DNA of 64,000 bases from Prostheceraeus crozeri (GCA_907163375.1 CAJQUW010008720.1:248001-312000), one strand, 5' to 3'; numbered from the stretch's first letter, positions 1-12,426 are shown. Translations and numbers: made by a program. The notes: a model not told the origin generated them from the letters alone.

Positions 1-3000
1 TTCTTCTTCCGTTTGTCCTCTTTAGCTTTTCTTTTTATTTACGAATGTAAGATGCAAGAATGGAAATACATTACAAAAAGTTGTTTGGACACAAAGACAA
101 AAAACAAAAAAATGACAAAAACGAAGCATATAAAAGGCAATAAGTTAACTGAATGACTTCGGAATGGAAGTTGAACTTGACTGTAAACATTAGATCAAAA
201 TTCACTGTGCTCATTATCATCTTGTTAATCAGAATTATGATCCAATTATTTGCAACCAGAGCTTGAACAAATTATCAAAGGATGACAAATGAATTCAAGA
301 CATTAATTAGGATATGTTTACAATGATTATTTGGCACGAACTTTAAACTGCTGGGAATATCGTAACTTTGAATTTATGTTTGATAGTTAATCATGCAGAA
401 TTTTCTAAGTCACCATGAAAGAACTCAAAGAAGAGGCCAAAGACTGCTCATGCTTGTACAGTATATGCCTTCTGAGTATATTTTTATAAAAGAAGGTTTA
501 GCAAGCCTACTAATGAAGTCAGACAAAGGACATGCTACAAGATAAGGTGCAGGTCATATAAATAGATTGTTTATCTGAAGTTGACTAGAATGGAAATTGA
601 CTAAAGGTCGCAGCACATCCGGGAAGCTACGTTGGGGCATGAAGAACCAATGAAAAGCTTAGAATTGCATATGTGACTGATTCCAACCCAATGATGCATC
701 CGTTGACAAGTGTAACTAAGCGAAAACGCGTGCGACTTTTGTGTCACTATTGTGTATTGCATGAAGCTTTACTTCCATTATAGAGGTTTTATTGTAATCA
801 ATTTCTATGGTGCATGCAGTGATTTTGTGGGCTCGGAAGTGTCTTAACTTGAATCTACGACGTAGGAAGCATACTAGTCAACTCCTCTTATACCTCTGCG
901 ACAGTTGCTAGCAGAAATTTACAGATATTAAGTATACCTATTGATCGCCATTTGGAAAATGGTCACCAGAGCCGTTACTTTTAAATGAAGGGTGTCACTA
1001 CTTCTACTGAATTAGCTTTCGGTTATCGCTGTAGCACACGTGTCAAAGTTTCATACCATTATCAAAAGTGCAGAATTCGACTCTTTGCCGCTACGCTATT
1101 GGAGGAAATTCGCTTCCATTTTTTTCTACTCAACGAATAAAGCATTAATTCAATCAAACATTCGACTTTCACCGCTTCAAACATTTCCAACTTGACACTG
1201 CAAGATTTCCTTTTTTTAGACACAACATATTCTTTTATTGTTTCTCGAAGCACGATGTTACCGCGATAAAGATGAGCATCTTGTTCAAGAGACCAAGTTC
1301 TCACTGTTTTGGATGCATTAGGGAAATGGGTAGAATTTTCATAAAAATACTGTTACTCTGGAATTTGAAGTCAAGTTTGAGTTGAACTTTATAGAAGTTG
1401 AGTGCATGTCTTATGTAATGCAATGTTCATTTGAGATACTTAAGCAAAATGTCTGAAATGTATTAAATTTGTCGTCATGACAATTTTTCTTGCTATCATG
1501 ACCATAGAAATAAAGTTAATTTGTCATAAACACGTGGACATGCAATAGCACCTTTATTCATCTCTAATGAAGTATGAAATGTGTTTCACGACTGCATAGT
1601 TCATAGTATGAAATGAGTGACAAGTATCGTTGATATAGTGCTGACCTTATGATAATATTTTTGATTGATGCTACAGCAATTAGTGTTTGACATCACCTCT
1701 GACTATGTCATGATGTGCTTAAAAATAGAAAGAATTGACAGTAAATAAAATTGAATTTCATAGGGATTGAATGTCTGAAGAATGTTGCTGCTGCACATGC
1801 TGCCGACTGGTTGAGAGTAACTCCTTCTCCCGAATTAGGCCTGACTTGAGAGCACAATGAGATGAATATAGTTCTGAAATGGTGGTTTGGGTTATCGGTG
1901 GATGGTAATCTCAAGAAGCGTGAATGGTAACCTTCGATTTTGCATAACATCGTTCAGAGCAATGGGAGATGAAGCATTGCAACACGACTAGAGACAAGGC
2001 TCGCACAGATCAGAGTAACTCTTTCCACTGCCATCACCTCCATCTGCGGAAGTAAAGAGCAATTCTCAAGCGATCTTGTAGCGCATCGAGTCATCGGTTG
2101 GTCGTAGTGAGATAATTAGGACAATTTAACTTTTACCTTTACTTCATTATTGTATCTATGAAATGTCTTGGAAATGGACATTTATGTCAGAGAAAGACCA
2201 CTATGTGGCAAAACGAATGCCAGTAGAAAGATTCTTGACCTACACTTTTTGCACATCTGATGCTAAATTTATTACAGATGATACAGGAGGCAGCGGTAGG
2301 AAATTACTGTCTTACAAATTGTTGGGTGGAAAAGTGAAAAGGCATAGAAAAAGCGCATGTTACTTGCTGTCATCTGTATTAACCAGTGATCGCCGAGGTG
2401 CTCAACTTAGTGATGTCGGAGAAGTCGACAGGATAGATCCATTTTATGGAACTTACTATAAATGGAAAAGTCTACGCAAAATGCAGTTAAGTTAGACGAA
2501 ACATTCGAATGTGCGAGGTGGCACTCAGTGTGACAGCAATAAAACCCAAATTCAATAAGCACTAGCGTAAGAGCGACCATGCGGTATCCTCTCTAGGTCA
2601 TGATTTGCTGCAATGGATACAATCTTCGTCCGATCGAGTAACAGGATCATGGGCCTGCATATGTTGTCAACACCGATCTCCCTTCTGAATAAGTACATTT
2701 ATTACTCGGACTTGGCGTTCTAATGGGTATTTTGAAAGCGCGCCATTATTATTTGTCATTTTTAATCAACTACATCAATTTCCACCTCATATATCACTGT
2801 TAACTGCTTCCTAGTGGCTTCATCAATGTCAATGAACCGAAATATGCACATGCCAGAAAGTATGACAGGGCTTAAGTTACGTTGTTTGTTTGAGATACTT
2901 TTTTTATATTTTCGAATGAACACCCGACTTAGACAGTTAACTGAAACTAACTAATTCACTCGTTTCAGTTTAACACCGCCTTTGAATCAGTGTTACACTA

Positions 3001-4666
3001 GAATATGCTTGTTTCAAATAGACGCCGCGCCGCGGCATTTTTCCGAAGAATTGCGGTACTCTGTTCCCAATATGAGCTTGTTTAGCTGGTCATGCATTTT
3101 GTTTCCACGGATCACTGCTTTTAATAGTTTTCCTATTGATAATCAACTTCCATGACTTCAGCAAGAGCGGACTCGAGCTTGTTGACATTGTATATGGCAG
3201 ACTCTCGCTAATTTGTCACAGAAGCAGCAGTACACTGTTTCAACATCGTCCTTAGAAGATCAATCGTGTGGAATATCATCGAGAAGAAGTTGAAAATAGC
3301 TGCATTGACACGACTCCCTGTAAGGTCAAAAGTGCAGCGCTGATTAAGGAAACGACAAAATTCAATACATGTAGAAAGCCGCAGAAACAAAGACCGCAAC
3401 GAATAACCTATTGAAAGCGAATTGATATTGGATTCATTCATGGCGGGAATAATATCCTTCCCCAGAGATGAGAAGCAGAAGCAGAAATGTCATTGTTATT
3501 TGTTCTCGCTGATTCTGGTACAAAGACAAAATTATCATTCCCATATCTATCCATCCTACACACCTGGCATGAAATACTTCTAAATTATCGAAATTCGTAT
3601 AAAGAGCAGCAATACTGATAATATCTCACCTCGGTAGTTTCATTTGCTTCTGTTGTTTACGAGATGAAGTGTTGACAAGAGATTTAGATGAACGGAAAAT
3701 TGGTAGAATTTTATATTGAAAAGATCAATACATGAAAATGTCTCCCACACATGTAGTTGCTGCATGCTGACACCTAGGGCCCATATCTGTTTGATTTCTA
3801 AATGCATGCGATGACAACTTGAAGGTATGTGATTTTAATAGATCGAAGTGTTTAATAAGTACGAGCAGCGGGCAAAAATGTGGTCATCACCTTCCCGATG
3901 ATTAGCAGACCGATCACTTATCTTAATACAGTGCCCCGATTCATTCCCGAATTCGGGAATTCCTGAAAATTCGGAGGGTATGTCGCTCGGAGCACTGTTA
4001 ACATGTAGGAAGTGTATCGAACATAGCATGCATACAATGCGTGCAACCAAATTTCAAAGCATCTTACCTGAAAATAGGGTATATCATGAGATAGAAACAT
4101 AGATATTAGACAAATTTCCCGCACTTCTTAAAGTGGCTAAGTTAATCTAACTTCAAAATTGTGATTGAAGTCCTTATTGCGACGTCTTCTATTCTTTAGT
4201 CTCCGTTTCTTCACGTTATCTTTCATTCATTGTAATAGCATATTAGTTCTGTCATCACTGCTGTTTTGAGATATTTGCTGAATTTCACAATAGACCTGTT
4301 ACTCCAGGGTAGTCAGGTTACCGACTTCAATGTTTGTAGCCGAGTGGAGTACACACACAAGTGTTTGAGAAGGTAATCGGACGTCTGCCGAAGAGTTGGT
4401 GGCGGGCCAGCCTCTCGACTTCGGCTCATGACTGAACATGCCATGAACATTCATGAACATTGCATAATGAAACGGCGGTCGTTTATGCATTTGTATTTTA
4501 TTCAATAAGAGCAGTTGTTGAAAATTTGGGAGTGATATGTAATGGAGCAGCTACAAGCCATTTTTTTTAGCAAAATCGTTCAGTTTGTGATACAAGCATG
4601 AAAATTGGTAGGGTTATACAGTTTGATGTACTGTTTCAGAAAAAGAAGTTGACCACGATGAAAAAT

Positions 4667-4668
<2 letters not shown>

Positions 4669-4743
<75 letters not shown>
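4669..4743. repeat. (AT)n microsatellite
   Basis: About 37 uninterrupted AT dinucleotides. Such perfect arrays are usually length-variable, and the assembled length may not be exact. Confidence 0.97.
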
Positions 4744-4745
<2 letters not shown>

Positions 4746-4752
4746 AGATATC

Positions 4753-4952
4753 GATCAGTATAGATCTGATTGATTGATTGCATATGAAATCACTCTAAAA
4801 CAATTGTGAACACTCATTCTAGCTCAAGATTTTGCGTAGAAAACGATTTTTTTGTCTAAATCATCATGCATGCAACCCTAAGAGAGATATGAGTGATTTT
4901 TTGATCAGCATCGATCTGATTGATTGATTTCATAAGAAATCAATTAGAATAT
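4753..4952. repeat. Pair of ~40-bp direct repeats 160 bp apart
   Basis: The segment starting gatcagtatagatctgattg at 4753-4792 recurs as gatcagcatcgatctgattg at 4913-4952. Both continue with tgattgatt, cat and gaaatca and differ at only a few positions. The first copy directly follows the AT microsatellite. This could be a local duplication or part of an unrecognised repeat family. Confidence 0.6.
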
Positions 4953-6454
4953 TTAGTGAATAAAAACACTAGCCCCCAAGTTTAGCATATGTGCGACTTA
5001 TACGATTACAACGATTATGTGCTGTATCTGCTCAACTATTTACTTTATTCTTACTTTTCGCGATAAATTACCTCTTGTACGACAGCATCAACTTTATTCA
5101 TACATGAATTGGAAATTTCTGCTGTTCCATTGTTTCACAAGCTAGATACTTTCTCTTCGCATTATGTCATGCGTGTATTTCTACAACTTCCTGTTTTAAA
5201 CGCTAAATCATGATTTCCGACATCGTTTCCAAATAGTCCGATATATTTCTGTCTCAAGTTGAGAGTTGAACAATATTGAAAAGTACAATCAAGTTAGAGA
5301 TTGATCCTCAATGATTAGTTCCTGCTCGACCACATTTAGCGTCGTTTGCCCGTTCAGGTCTAAGCTGTTCTATGAATCTACTTCAAGGATATTCTTGTAT
5401 TTTCTTATGTTGACAGTTAATTAGTTATACATAGAATTTAATAGTTCTGCTTTAACAGCATGTTGCTGCATGTTAATTAAAAAAGCACATTTGATGAACG
5501 AATACCTTCCGACCATCAATTTACGTGAAGAGAACATCATCGTCAATTTCTATTCGTGAAATATAACTTTCAATAATTCTATGACATCAACTTTCAATGT
5601 ATGAGTCTTCTTTTGCCAGCATCTTTATCTTTACATAAATTTACATCAAACATAAACATGTAACATTGCAGATTTCAAAGAACACCTCCATTTTACCCTT
5701 AAAGTGTTGTCGGTAAGCGGAAATTTGGACAATACACTATAATTAGAAAAAATCAAGGCTGTTTTGATTATCATGTTTGACTGGTTGTACTTTTACGGAG
5801 GATTTTTCATTTAATCTTCCATAAATTTGAAAGATTTGAATGTGAAAAAGTAGCTTTGCTGCTTTACAACAACTTGCTGATGGGTTTTGTATCCTTAAAA
5901 TTGTTTAAGATGTAATCAAAGCAAATTTTCATGATGCCGTTATTGTTGCCAGAAATGATTTCAATACAAAGGCTGATTGGAGTTTTATAAACAATCGTCA
6001 GAAAACAGACCAATTTACCCAACGAATTTGACCAACAGCAGTTTTCCTGTAATAGATGTCAAGTGTCTGCAGCATTAATAAAATTTAGAAATTAAGTGAG
6101 GATATTTTGTTGTATAAGAGCAATTCCCCACCACACTGCATCTCCAAAAATGTCAACCACAGTTCTACCATTTTCTAAAGTTCTTAGCCGTTCAATAATC
6201 TGATTGATTTCCCTTTTCATTTTGTGAAAGTTTAGATGTATCTAAGTGATGTCTTAGTAATGCTACTTAGTAATTTCTTTAGCTGCCTTCGTATTCTATG
6301 ATGCACCAAACATAGCTTGCATCTCTTCTTGGTCAAGCAAATTGCAGCATTATATGACATTCGAAACCTATTAGGAAAATTTTCAATTTGTCACAGGATG
6401 ATGTGATTCGTGTTTTGTTAGCATTACTGCGAGACATGATTAATAGAATGGTGA

Positions 6455-6600
6455 TCTTCGTGACACAGTGGTTAAGTGCTTGTCCTACCGATCATTTGGT
6501 CCGGAAGTCGAGCCTCGAAAGTGGCATTGGAAAAGAAAAAGTACCCAGTTGGGGATTAGTTGTGTTAAAGCATCACCTGATTAATAGAATGCATAATAAT
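6455..6600 (+). mobile_element. tRNA-derived SINE, family B
   Basis: A tRNA-like head is visible: an A-box-like gacacagtggttaagtgc and a B-box-like ggaagtcgagcctcg, followed by cgaaagtggcattgga. The same body occurs at about 25590-25770 on this strand and 21745-21925 on the opposite strand. Ends were placed approximately by comparing these copies. It lies about 270 bp upstream of a beclin exon. Confidence 0.6.
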
Positions 6601-6871
6601 GTGCTGTGCTGGCACTACCAATATAGTTGCCGATGAATCAAAACATTTCAATTATGTTATTTCATTATCCGATGTTCATCAGCTGCAATTCCTAATCAGA
6701 ACTTATATAATGAAGCTTGTTAACCGTTTTCACGGTGGCATTTGCATCATAAATATAGAATTTAAGGTCGATGCTGATATCTATTCTCAACTTTCATTTA
6801 ACCACAGAATTCTTGTTTTTGTAATTTTTGTTATTGTTTTGCCTTTCACATGCTCCGCATTTGTGTTTCAG

Positions 6872-6955
6872 CGTCGAGAATTTACTCACAGCTTCAAGTC
6901 ATCAATTGAATCGGCTGAACAGTCAAGGGGTATTTGAACTTTCGTTTCATATCGC
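6872..6955 (+). CDS. Beclin-like protein, exon (end of coiled coil / start of ECD)
   Basis: This internal exon is preceded by a pyrimidine-rich tract with tttcag and followed by gtaagt. Skipping the first base, it reads VENLLTASSHQLNRLN and then GVFELSFHIA. Known Beclin-1 proteins have a similar stretch where the coiled coil (SVEN...QLDKL) meets the evolutionarily conserved domain (VFNATFHIW). It begins needing two bases from an upstream exon and ends with two bases of a codon completed by the next exon at 7036. Beclin scaffolds the class III phosphatidylinositol 3-kinase (Vps34) complex, which starts autophagy and sorts endosomes. The residue after FHI is Ala rather than the usual Trp. A longer ORF in another frame also covers this exon but resembles nothing. 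Confidence 0.85.
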
Positions 6956-7035
6956 GTAAGTAATTCGCGCTTCGTCATAGAATCATTATTTCTAAAATCA
7001 TTCTCCTGAGGACAGCATCAATTTGTTTTTTGCAG

Positions 7036-7096
7036 TACTGAAGGTCGAATCGCTTCTATTAATGGCTTCCGGATGGGTCGTCTTCCTAGTGTCTCG
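7036..7096 (+). CDS. Beclin-like protein, exon (ECD, INGFRMGRLPSV)
   Basis: This 61-bp exon lies between tttttgcag and gtgagtg. The first base completes the Ala codon begun in the previous exon; the rest reads TEGRIASINGFRMGRLPSVS. Beclin-1 has GQFGTINNFRLGRLPSVP at this point, so the match includes the family's strongly conserved RLPSV core. It ends on a codon boundary, and the next exon, 15.7 kb downstream at 22806, opens with the expected VDW. The 80-bp intron before it contrasts with the very large one after it, which is filled with transposons. In beclins this part of the ECD precedes the helix that packs in the membrane-binding module of the PI3-kinase complex. Confidence 0.93.
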
Positions 7097-7570
7097 GTGA
7101 GTGACTTCCGTTTATTTACAAAATTGAAATCAAGTGTGTGGAGAGAATTAATTTGCTGATTGCCTTCATTCACTGCGGTCAACTCAGAACGAACGATGTC
7201 AAGCGTTACTCGACAAATTGGAAATCGATTATGTCAGCTGCATGTATTTTCCATATCAGTAAATAGTCCGTATCAGTGGTTGGTAATTAGGCTATATGAT
7301 GAAACTTAGAAAATAATATTCTTGTAAATGTTTTTATCAATGAGGTTCTTGAATAATTATAATAACACTATAACGATATTGGGGTTGCCCTTTAAAGTGT
7401 CATAATTAAATGAAAACTTAATGACACCTCATTTAACTGTCATTAAAAGGATGCTTTCCGTAGACGCGCCATTTATTTTGCTACATTTAACCGTCATAAT
7501 CTTTTAATGGAAGGGTGTTCACGAACGCGTCATAAAAATGTCATTCTTTTATGGAACCTAAATGAAAGTA

Positions 7571-8545
7571 CAGGTTTTTGCATTTGTTAATGCACATCTA
7601 CCATTAATTAACGGCATTTTGCATTCTTCAATGGCATTTCACATGCAGTTGTTGACGTTTCTCATTCATTAACGGCACTTTGTAATCAAGGAAGATATCT
7701 GTTATTCTTCAACGGCATTTTTCATTGATTAGCGGCACATGTGTCGTGAAGAATGTTCAGAATCAAATGTGCGAAACTTTATCTACATTTAGGATGAAAT
7801 TCTGAAGCATTTCCCGTAGCGAAAATATCAAAACCGGTAACCTTTGATGGTGTTAATAAAACTTGTCATCTTTATAAAAAATGACTTATCAGTTTGTCTG
7901 CGAACAACCATTGTGCGTGTTCTCTTCTGCTTTGCTTGACATCTGGTCGATTGCGTTCAGCTACATTTTCCATCTTCTTTAAAGTAATGAATTGAGCATC
8001 CAATGTACGATGCAAAGTACTAATTGAAATGTGCTGCTTTTGTGGAAGACTACGACGAAGCTCTGCATTAATTTGCTCAAGTATAAATGCCGGAGTTTCC
8101 TCAACGATCCTAATGACGCATTCTCTCATCTCGGGATCTACGCGTAGAGGTCGTTGACCTCCACGACGTTGAGCAATTACCGTGCCATTTTGTTGGTAGC
8201 GTCGAACGATGGACTACGCAGTACCACGACGTATTCCCAGACTGGTAGCTACGTCAATATAATGTCGATTAGGATCGAGACATGCATCAACAATTCGCTG
8301 CTTGTCGACTTGAGAAATTGTTCTTCTTGTCCGGCGTTCTCCGCTCATTGTCTGATATCATCTGCTGTCAAATGCAAAATGCCGTTATTTTTTGCAAAAT
8401 CTCGATATAAACGTGGCAGATATCAATGCAATAACGAACTACCGCTAATCGATGAGAAATGACGCAATAGAATGACAAATGCCGTTGATGAATGCAAATT
8501 GCCGTTAATTAATGGCAGATGTGCATTAGCAAATGGAAAAACCTG
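7571..8545. mobile_element. IS630/Tc1/mariner-type element, internally deleted, TA target site
   Basis: The ends form a long inverted repeat. The left end starts caggtttttgcatttgttaa and the right end, reverse complemented, caggtttttccatttgctaa. Similarity continues for at least 70 bp, through gcacatct and ccattaattaacggca. A TA dinucleotide flanks each end (7569-7570 and 8546-8547), as in Tc1/mariner insertions. The interior holds only the N-terminal part of a transposase on the minus strand. At about 975 bp it is too short for a full transposase plus long TIRs, so it is non-autonomous. It sits inside the outer element at 7381-9316. Confidence 0.8.
7866..8348 (-). pseudogene. Truncated IS630/Tc1-type transposase, DNA-binding half only
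   Basis: From the ATG at 8348 the minus strand reads MSGERRTRRTISQVDKQRIV, then a helix-turn-helix-like segment, one in-frame stop (about 8216-8218), and RRYQQNGTVIAQRRGGQRPL. A second winged-helix-like part follows with ITLKKMENVAERNRPDVK and ends at EHAQWLFADKL. In the IS630-like family this LKK..AERN.PDVK segment directly precedes the DDE_3 catalytic domain, which is absent here. No catalytic Asp or Glu region is present, so it cannot encode an active transposase. The open part after the stop is 85 codons from an internal ATG at 8129. Confidence 0.8.
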
Positions 8546-8661
8546 TAGAATATTTGAAGGAGGGTAAGACCTGGATTAACGTGTAACTGACTGGCATATC
8601 GAATCAGATTTATGGATGTTATTGAACAATTCCTGTTCAATAATCTCTTTCAGACGCATAA

Positions 8662-8860
8662 GGCCTCAGCCACACTGCGAGCTTTTCCAAGCGTTTCCGA
8701 GCAAAGCGTTTTGCAGCAAATATAAAGTTATCATTGCGGCAGTTGTAGACTGCCACACTGCGAGCAAAGCAAACGGAGCGATTGATAGCTTGCGGACATA
8801 CGTTTGCTCGCGTTTGCTCGGGCCGCTCGTGTTTGCTTTGCTTTCAGTGTGGCTGAGGCC
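8662..8860. mobile_element. Harbinger-like MITE, 199 bp, TAA target duplication
   Basis: A perfect 16-bp terminal inverted repeat, ggcctcagccacactg, occurs at both ends. It is flanked directly by TAA (8659-8661 and 8861-8863). A 3-bp TAA/TTA duplication is typical of PIF/Harbinger elements. The interior repeats gcgagcaaa and gcaaacg words in both orientations, and there is no coding capacity. It lies in the right half of the outer transposon, making this a three-element nest. Confidence 0.8.
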
Positions 8861-9504
8861 TAACAGAGTCCATGCCAATTTGCTTTCGGAATCAGCTAAC
8901 CAAAGATCGAATCTTGGTCTTCAAGACCTTACTTCATTGTTTCGATGTCTATGGATTGCTGGCTTCAGAATGAGTAACTTATTTACGTCACTTATGAATG
9001 AAATCCATAGTGTCTGAATGGAAAACGAGGTCATCTTTAACTACGATAACAATACATTGATTTTCTAATACAATGATTTTCTATGCTATGATGTCACAAT
9101 GCGTCAAAATGACATCATGAAGTCCTGTTACACGCGACGCTCTGAAAAATTAATGGAAGCGTATGATAGTTAAATGAAAGCATTCTAAAACAGTTAAAAA
9201 AGAGTTTCTATGAATACCAAAATTGCAGATCTTTTAACTGTCATTTACATGATTTCATTAAACTGTCTTTAACGTTTTATGATGGTTAAACAAATGACGC
9301 GGCATAGGACAACACCATTATCTCGCTAGTGAATCGGCATCTGGAATATGTGACAGGTTATTTTTTTGTATTTTGAATGCGGCTTCTATGAATGAATTGG
9401 TATAAGTAAATATTCGTGCTTGTGATCACTCGATTTTTTATGATTAAATGCAAAGATAATGTGACATTGATGATGAGGCGGAAGACGAAATAATAATGAC
9501 AACG

Positions 9505-9595
9505 AAGGAGGAAGATTGAGAGTGGGATGAATGACAACTCGGCCATGTGGAAGAAAGGTTCCGTGCTAGTACAAACAAAGTTAAAAAAAGTCGAA
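9505..9595 (+). mobile_element. SINE fragment, family C (3' body)
   Basis: The segment gagagtgggatgaatgacaa, continuing through ctcggcca, gtggaagaaagg and acaaa, matches the body of the SINE at 54812-55045. No tRNA-like head is apparent here, so this is a 5'-truncated or decayed copy. Confidence 0.5.
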
Positions 9596-10030
9596 GAGAA
9601 TGATGATTGCGGTGACAACGAACTGGAGACGCTAGATTTACAAGAAGTAGAGCCAGAGTATCATGTTGAGTGACGATGCAGTACTGACCATTTTGGTTTT
9701 ATAAATTGTTATACATAGATTCCATCTTTTCTTTTCATTGTAATGAGTGTAGTCCAGTTATACAGAGTTTCCACAAATCTGGTTTTAATCAACGTGAAAA
9801 AAGCATCTTCCCTACTGGATATAAGAGGTTTCATTCCAAAACCAAACGACGTTTCGCTCTTGGAACTTGATCACATATGAGTGATGTGTGAGTATGCCTG
9901 CTCATAGGTACAGAGATGTCACTTCATTCATGCGTGATCAAACTCCGAGAGCTTTGGTCTTGGAAGAAAACTTTTTGTATCCGCAGAAGATTTATACTTT
10001 TTTTCACGTCACCTGCAATCCATGTAAAGA

Positions 10031-10245
10031 CAGTTGGTAGGATAGCTCAGTTTGTTAAGGGCCGCTTTTCGGTGCGGAAGTGCAGAAGGGTTCGATTCTG
10101 TTCGCCTTGGGAGGTAGCACCGCTCCGGTTAGCAACGCTGGTGAGAGTTGCGAGCTTGCGAAAGCTGTCCCACACTCCCTTGGTTTGGGCAGGGAAAAGT
10201 AAATTATAAAGTTGACAATAAATTTCTATTTCTATTCAATAAATT
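10031..10245 (+). mobile_element. tRNA-derived SINE, family A
   Basis: A tRNA-like head has A box tagctcagtttg (about 10043) and B box ggttcgattct (about 10089). A body with ggtagcaccgctc and ctggtgagagttgcgag follows, and the tail is AT-rich with aataaatttctatttctatt. Other copies are near 10688, 15161 and 21540. The lack of a paired acceptor stem and the non-tRNA body rule out a tRNA gene. Confidence 0.75.
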
Positions 10246-10687
10246 TCTTGACCTATTTAGAAATTAAGAACTTATAATTAGGCCAACTGTTGACCAATTG
10301 TAATTATTGACATACATTGTTAGACAATATAGAAACTTCAGGCTTACTCGTACATGTTTTTACACTCCATTGGCAGTGGTTTTATGCTGAAAATCCTGAA
10401 AACCTCGTAATAGATGACTTTAAATTTAGGTGCGCAAGTTCTATGACTATTTTGCTGTTTTTTCTATTCAAGTTCGGGTTATATTTGAGGGTGGACTGTA
10501 TTCGGAGAAATGCGATTGTGATTCATCAGTTGATGAAAAAGACTGCTAATCCAATCGCCATACAACTGAGTCAGACATAGCTATGTCCGTATATTTGTTA
10601 CTGTTCTAGATATTTATCTTCACACACAGAATTGCTCGCACGGTTTTACAGGGATGGTTTACAAATGAACGCATGCTAGAGATCATG

Positions 10688-10925
10688 TGACGGGATAGTG
10701 CAGTTGGTTAAGGCCTGACTGAATGTCTTCAGCACAAACGTTCAGAAAGTCAGGGGTTTGAGACTGTCAGTCTGGGGAGGTGCCACGACTTAAACTAGAG
10801 GTTTCTAAGCATCACCTGGTGCGAGTTGTTATTGTGTGAAGCTTATACCATCCCTTGCTAGTATGGCTTCTTTCGTGTCTTTGGTGGAAAGGCTTTGCTT
10901 AGTAAAAGAATATAATACCTTCGTT
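10688..10925 (+). mobile_element. tRNA-derived SINE, family A (diverged copy)
   Basis: The A-box-like gatagtgcagttggttaagg, B-box-like ggggtttgagactg, and body words gaggtgccac and cacctggtgcgagttg match family A. It is more diverged than the copies at 10031 and 15161. The ends are approximate. Confidence 0.65.
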
Positions 10926-11400
10926 CTTCAGGAATTTTTAGAACGTTTGGTTGCTGTATCGTCTAGCAGTCGCTAGAATGCGAATAAATGCTTTGCATTC
11001 TCATTATTTTGTTCACTTGTGAAATTTTGGCATATTAGCCAATATAAATGTAGCTAACAAACTCAACGTAAACTCAAACCATATAACAAGTTCATTTGCA
11101 AATCAACTTGATCGGCAGTCTTGTGAATTGAGAGAGCAGCATTGAAAAGAAGTTTATATCAACATCTGATTTTCTCATCACGAATTTCAGAAGACAGAAG
11201 TCATCTGTTTATATCCCAACCATGGACGAAAAGCAAGAAATATAGAATTCTGTTTAAAACATTAGAAAACAAACTTTTGTACTATGAAATGATGAGAGCA
11301 TCTTTTTTGACTCTGGAATCATAAGGAATTGATTAATTGGTATTGTATAGATAATTGCTTCCGACGGGAGGTTTTTCATTGTTACGTACAGGTGAAAATA

Positions 11401-11540
11401 CACTCTCCCTTTAGTTTTTCAAAAGTTAAAAACAAAATTATCTCGGACGTTACGGATCCCTACCCTTTACCAACGATAGACTTGTTGTTAATCTACTTGT
11501 AAACATTGCTTTTATTTTATGCAAAACTAAAGGGAGAGTG
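11401..11540. mobile_element. Small MITE, 140 bp
   Basis: An inverted repeat of about 18 bp, cactctccctttagtttt, begins at 11401, and its complement aaaactaaagggagagtg ends at 11540. TA precedes the left end and CA follows the right, compatible with an eroded TA target site. No ORF is present. Confidence 0.6.
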
Positions 11541-12426
11541 CATTTTTATATTTTTATTTTTATTGATATTGGCATTCTCTGCTATCAACTAATTGATTTC
11601 ATTATCAATTCAAAACTGTGACATGCACATAGATTTTCAAAACAATTCGACTCGCGGTTCACCAATGTTAAGTTACATTTCTTCACATTTTATTTCATCT
11701 GCTCAATTTTCTAAGATGGCATTTTTTCACAAACTTCTTACTTTTAAATGTTGTTAATGATAAGCGGATGAAGTGGCCAGACCGGCTAATTAGTTATTTT
11801 TTAATAGATACTTCGATCAATTATTTTTGCTATTCCTTCACCAGCGCGCGTCAAATTCTTTTTAGAACTTACATGTACTAGTGCATCCTAATTTTGATTT
11901 AGTCAAATGATTTCCAAGCAACTCCTTGATCTACATGTAGAATGCAATTAATTAGTTGGCAGCAAAAAAATTCAAATTTGTTGAAGATCTATTATTTTTG
12001 ATAATTCCTGGCTAAAAATATCTTCGCTTCCTGTACGCACTCCTGATATTGTTCGCTCTTCCCAAAAGATAGCGCTAATTCCTCCAGGTCGGCAATGCTT
12101 GAGGATTAGGCTCCTTTTGAGACGAAGAATCAGTTGTTTCATCGTGAGATTCATTCTTTTATCGTGTGAGCGATCTCGCGGGATGATATGCGTTTCAGAA
12201 GACGCATGTGCCATTTGTTGATGTTATCATGTAAATATAGATGTCTAAAAATGGACCAGATGCACAAATATTGACTAACAGAAATTATCAGGACGATGTG
12301 AGAAAATGAATCCATCGTTCTTCGTTTTGATCATTCCTTAGTGAGTGTTGTCTTAGACCCTCAAGAATAAATTTTACGGATGTCCCACTCCTTAGTCTTC
12401 AGTATGTAATTAGTTTCTCAAGCAAT

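Larger units (their letters stand above)
1..6871. other. Sequence upstream of the first recognised beclin exon
   Basis: No recognisable protein-coding exon was found on either strand. Since the first visible beclin exon starts in the middle of the protein, much of this stretch should be intron of that gene, but this is inference. It contains an (AT)n microsatellite, a duplicated ~40-bp motif and one tRNA-like SINE, listed separately. The rest is AT-rich, without long open frames or repeats I can name. Confidence 0.4.
7381..9316. mobile_element. Outer DNA transposon with short TIRs, interrupted by other elements
   Basis: The left end, ggggttgccctttaaagtgt, resembles the reverse complement of the right end, ggtgttgtcctatgccgcgt; both continue with cat. 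Inside both ends the motif TTTAAC(T/C)GTCAT recurs in either orientation (7430-7500 and 9160-9300), as expected for subterminal transposase sites. ATT flanks both ends (before 7381 and after 9316) and may be a 3-bp target duplication. The superfamily is uncertain. It carries no recognisable transposase of its own and contains two other elements at 7571-8545 and 8662-8860. Confidence 0.55.

Noticed and set aside
2163..2495. 110-codon ORF on the + strand upstream of the beclin exons
   Set aside because: No motif, no resemblance to the Beclin N-terminal or coiled-coil region, and no convincing splice context.
10031..10110. tRNA gene
   Set aside because: A and B boxes are present, but there is no paired acceptor stem, and the SINE body is shared with other copies.
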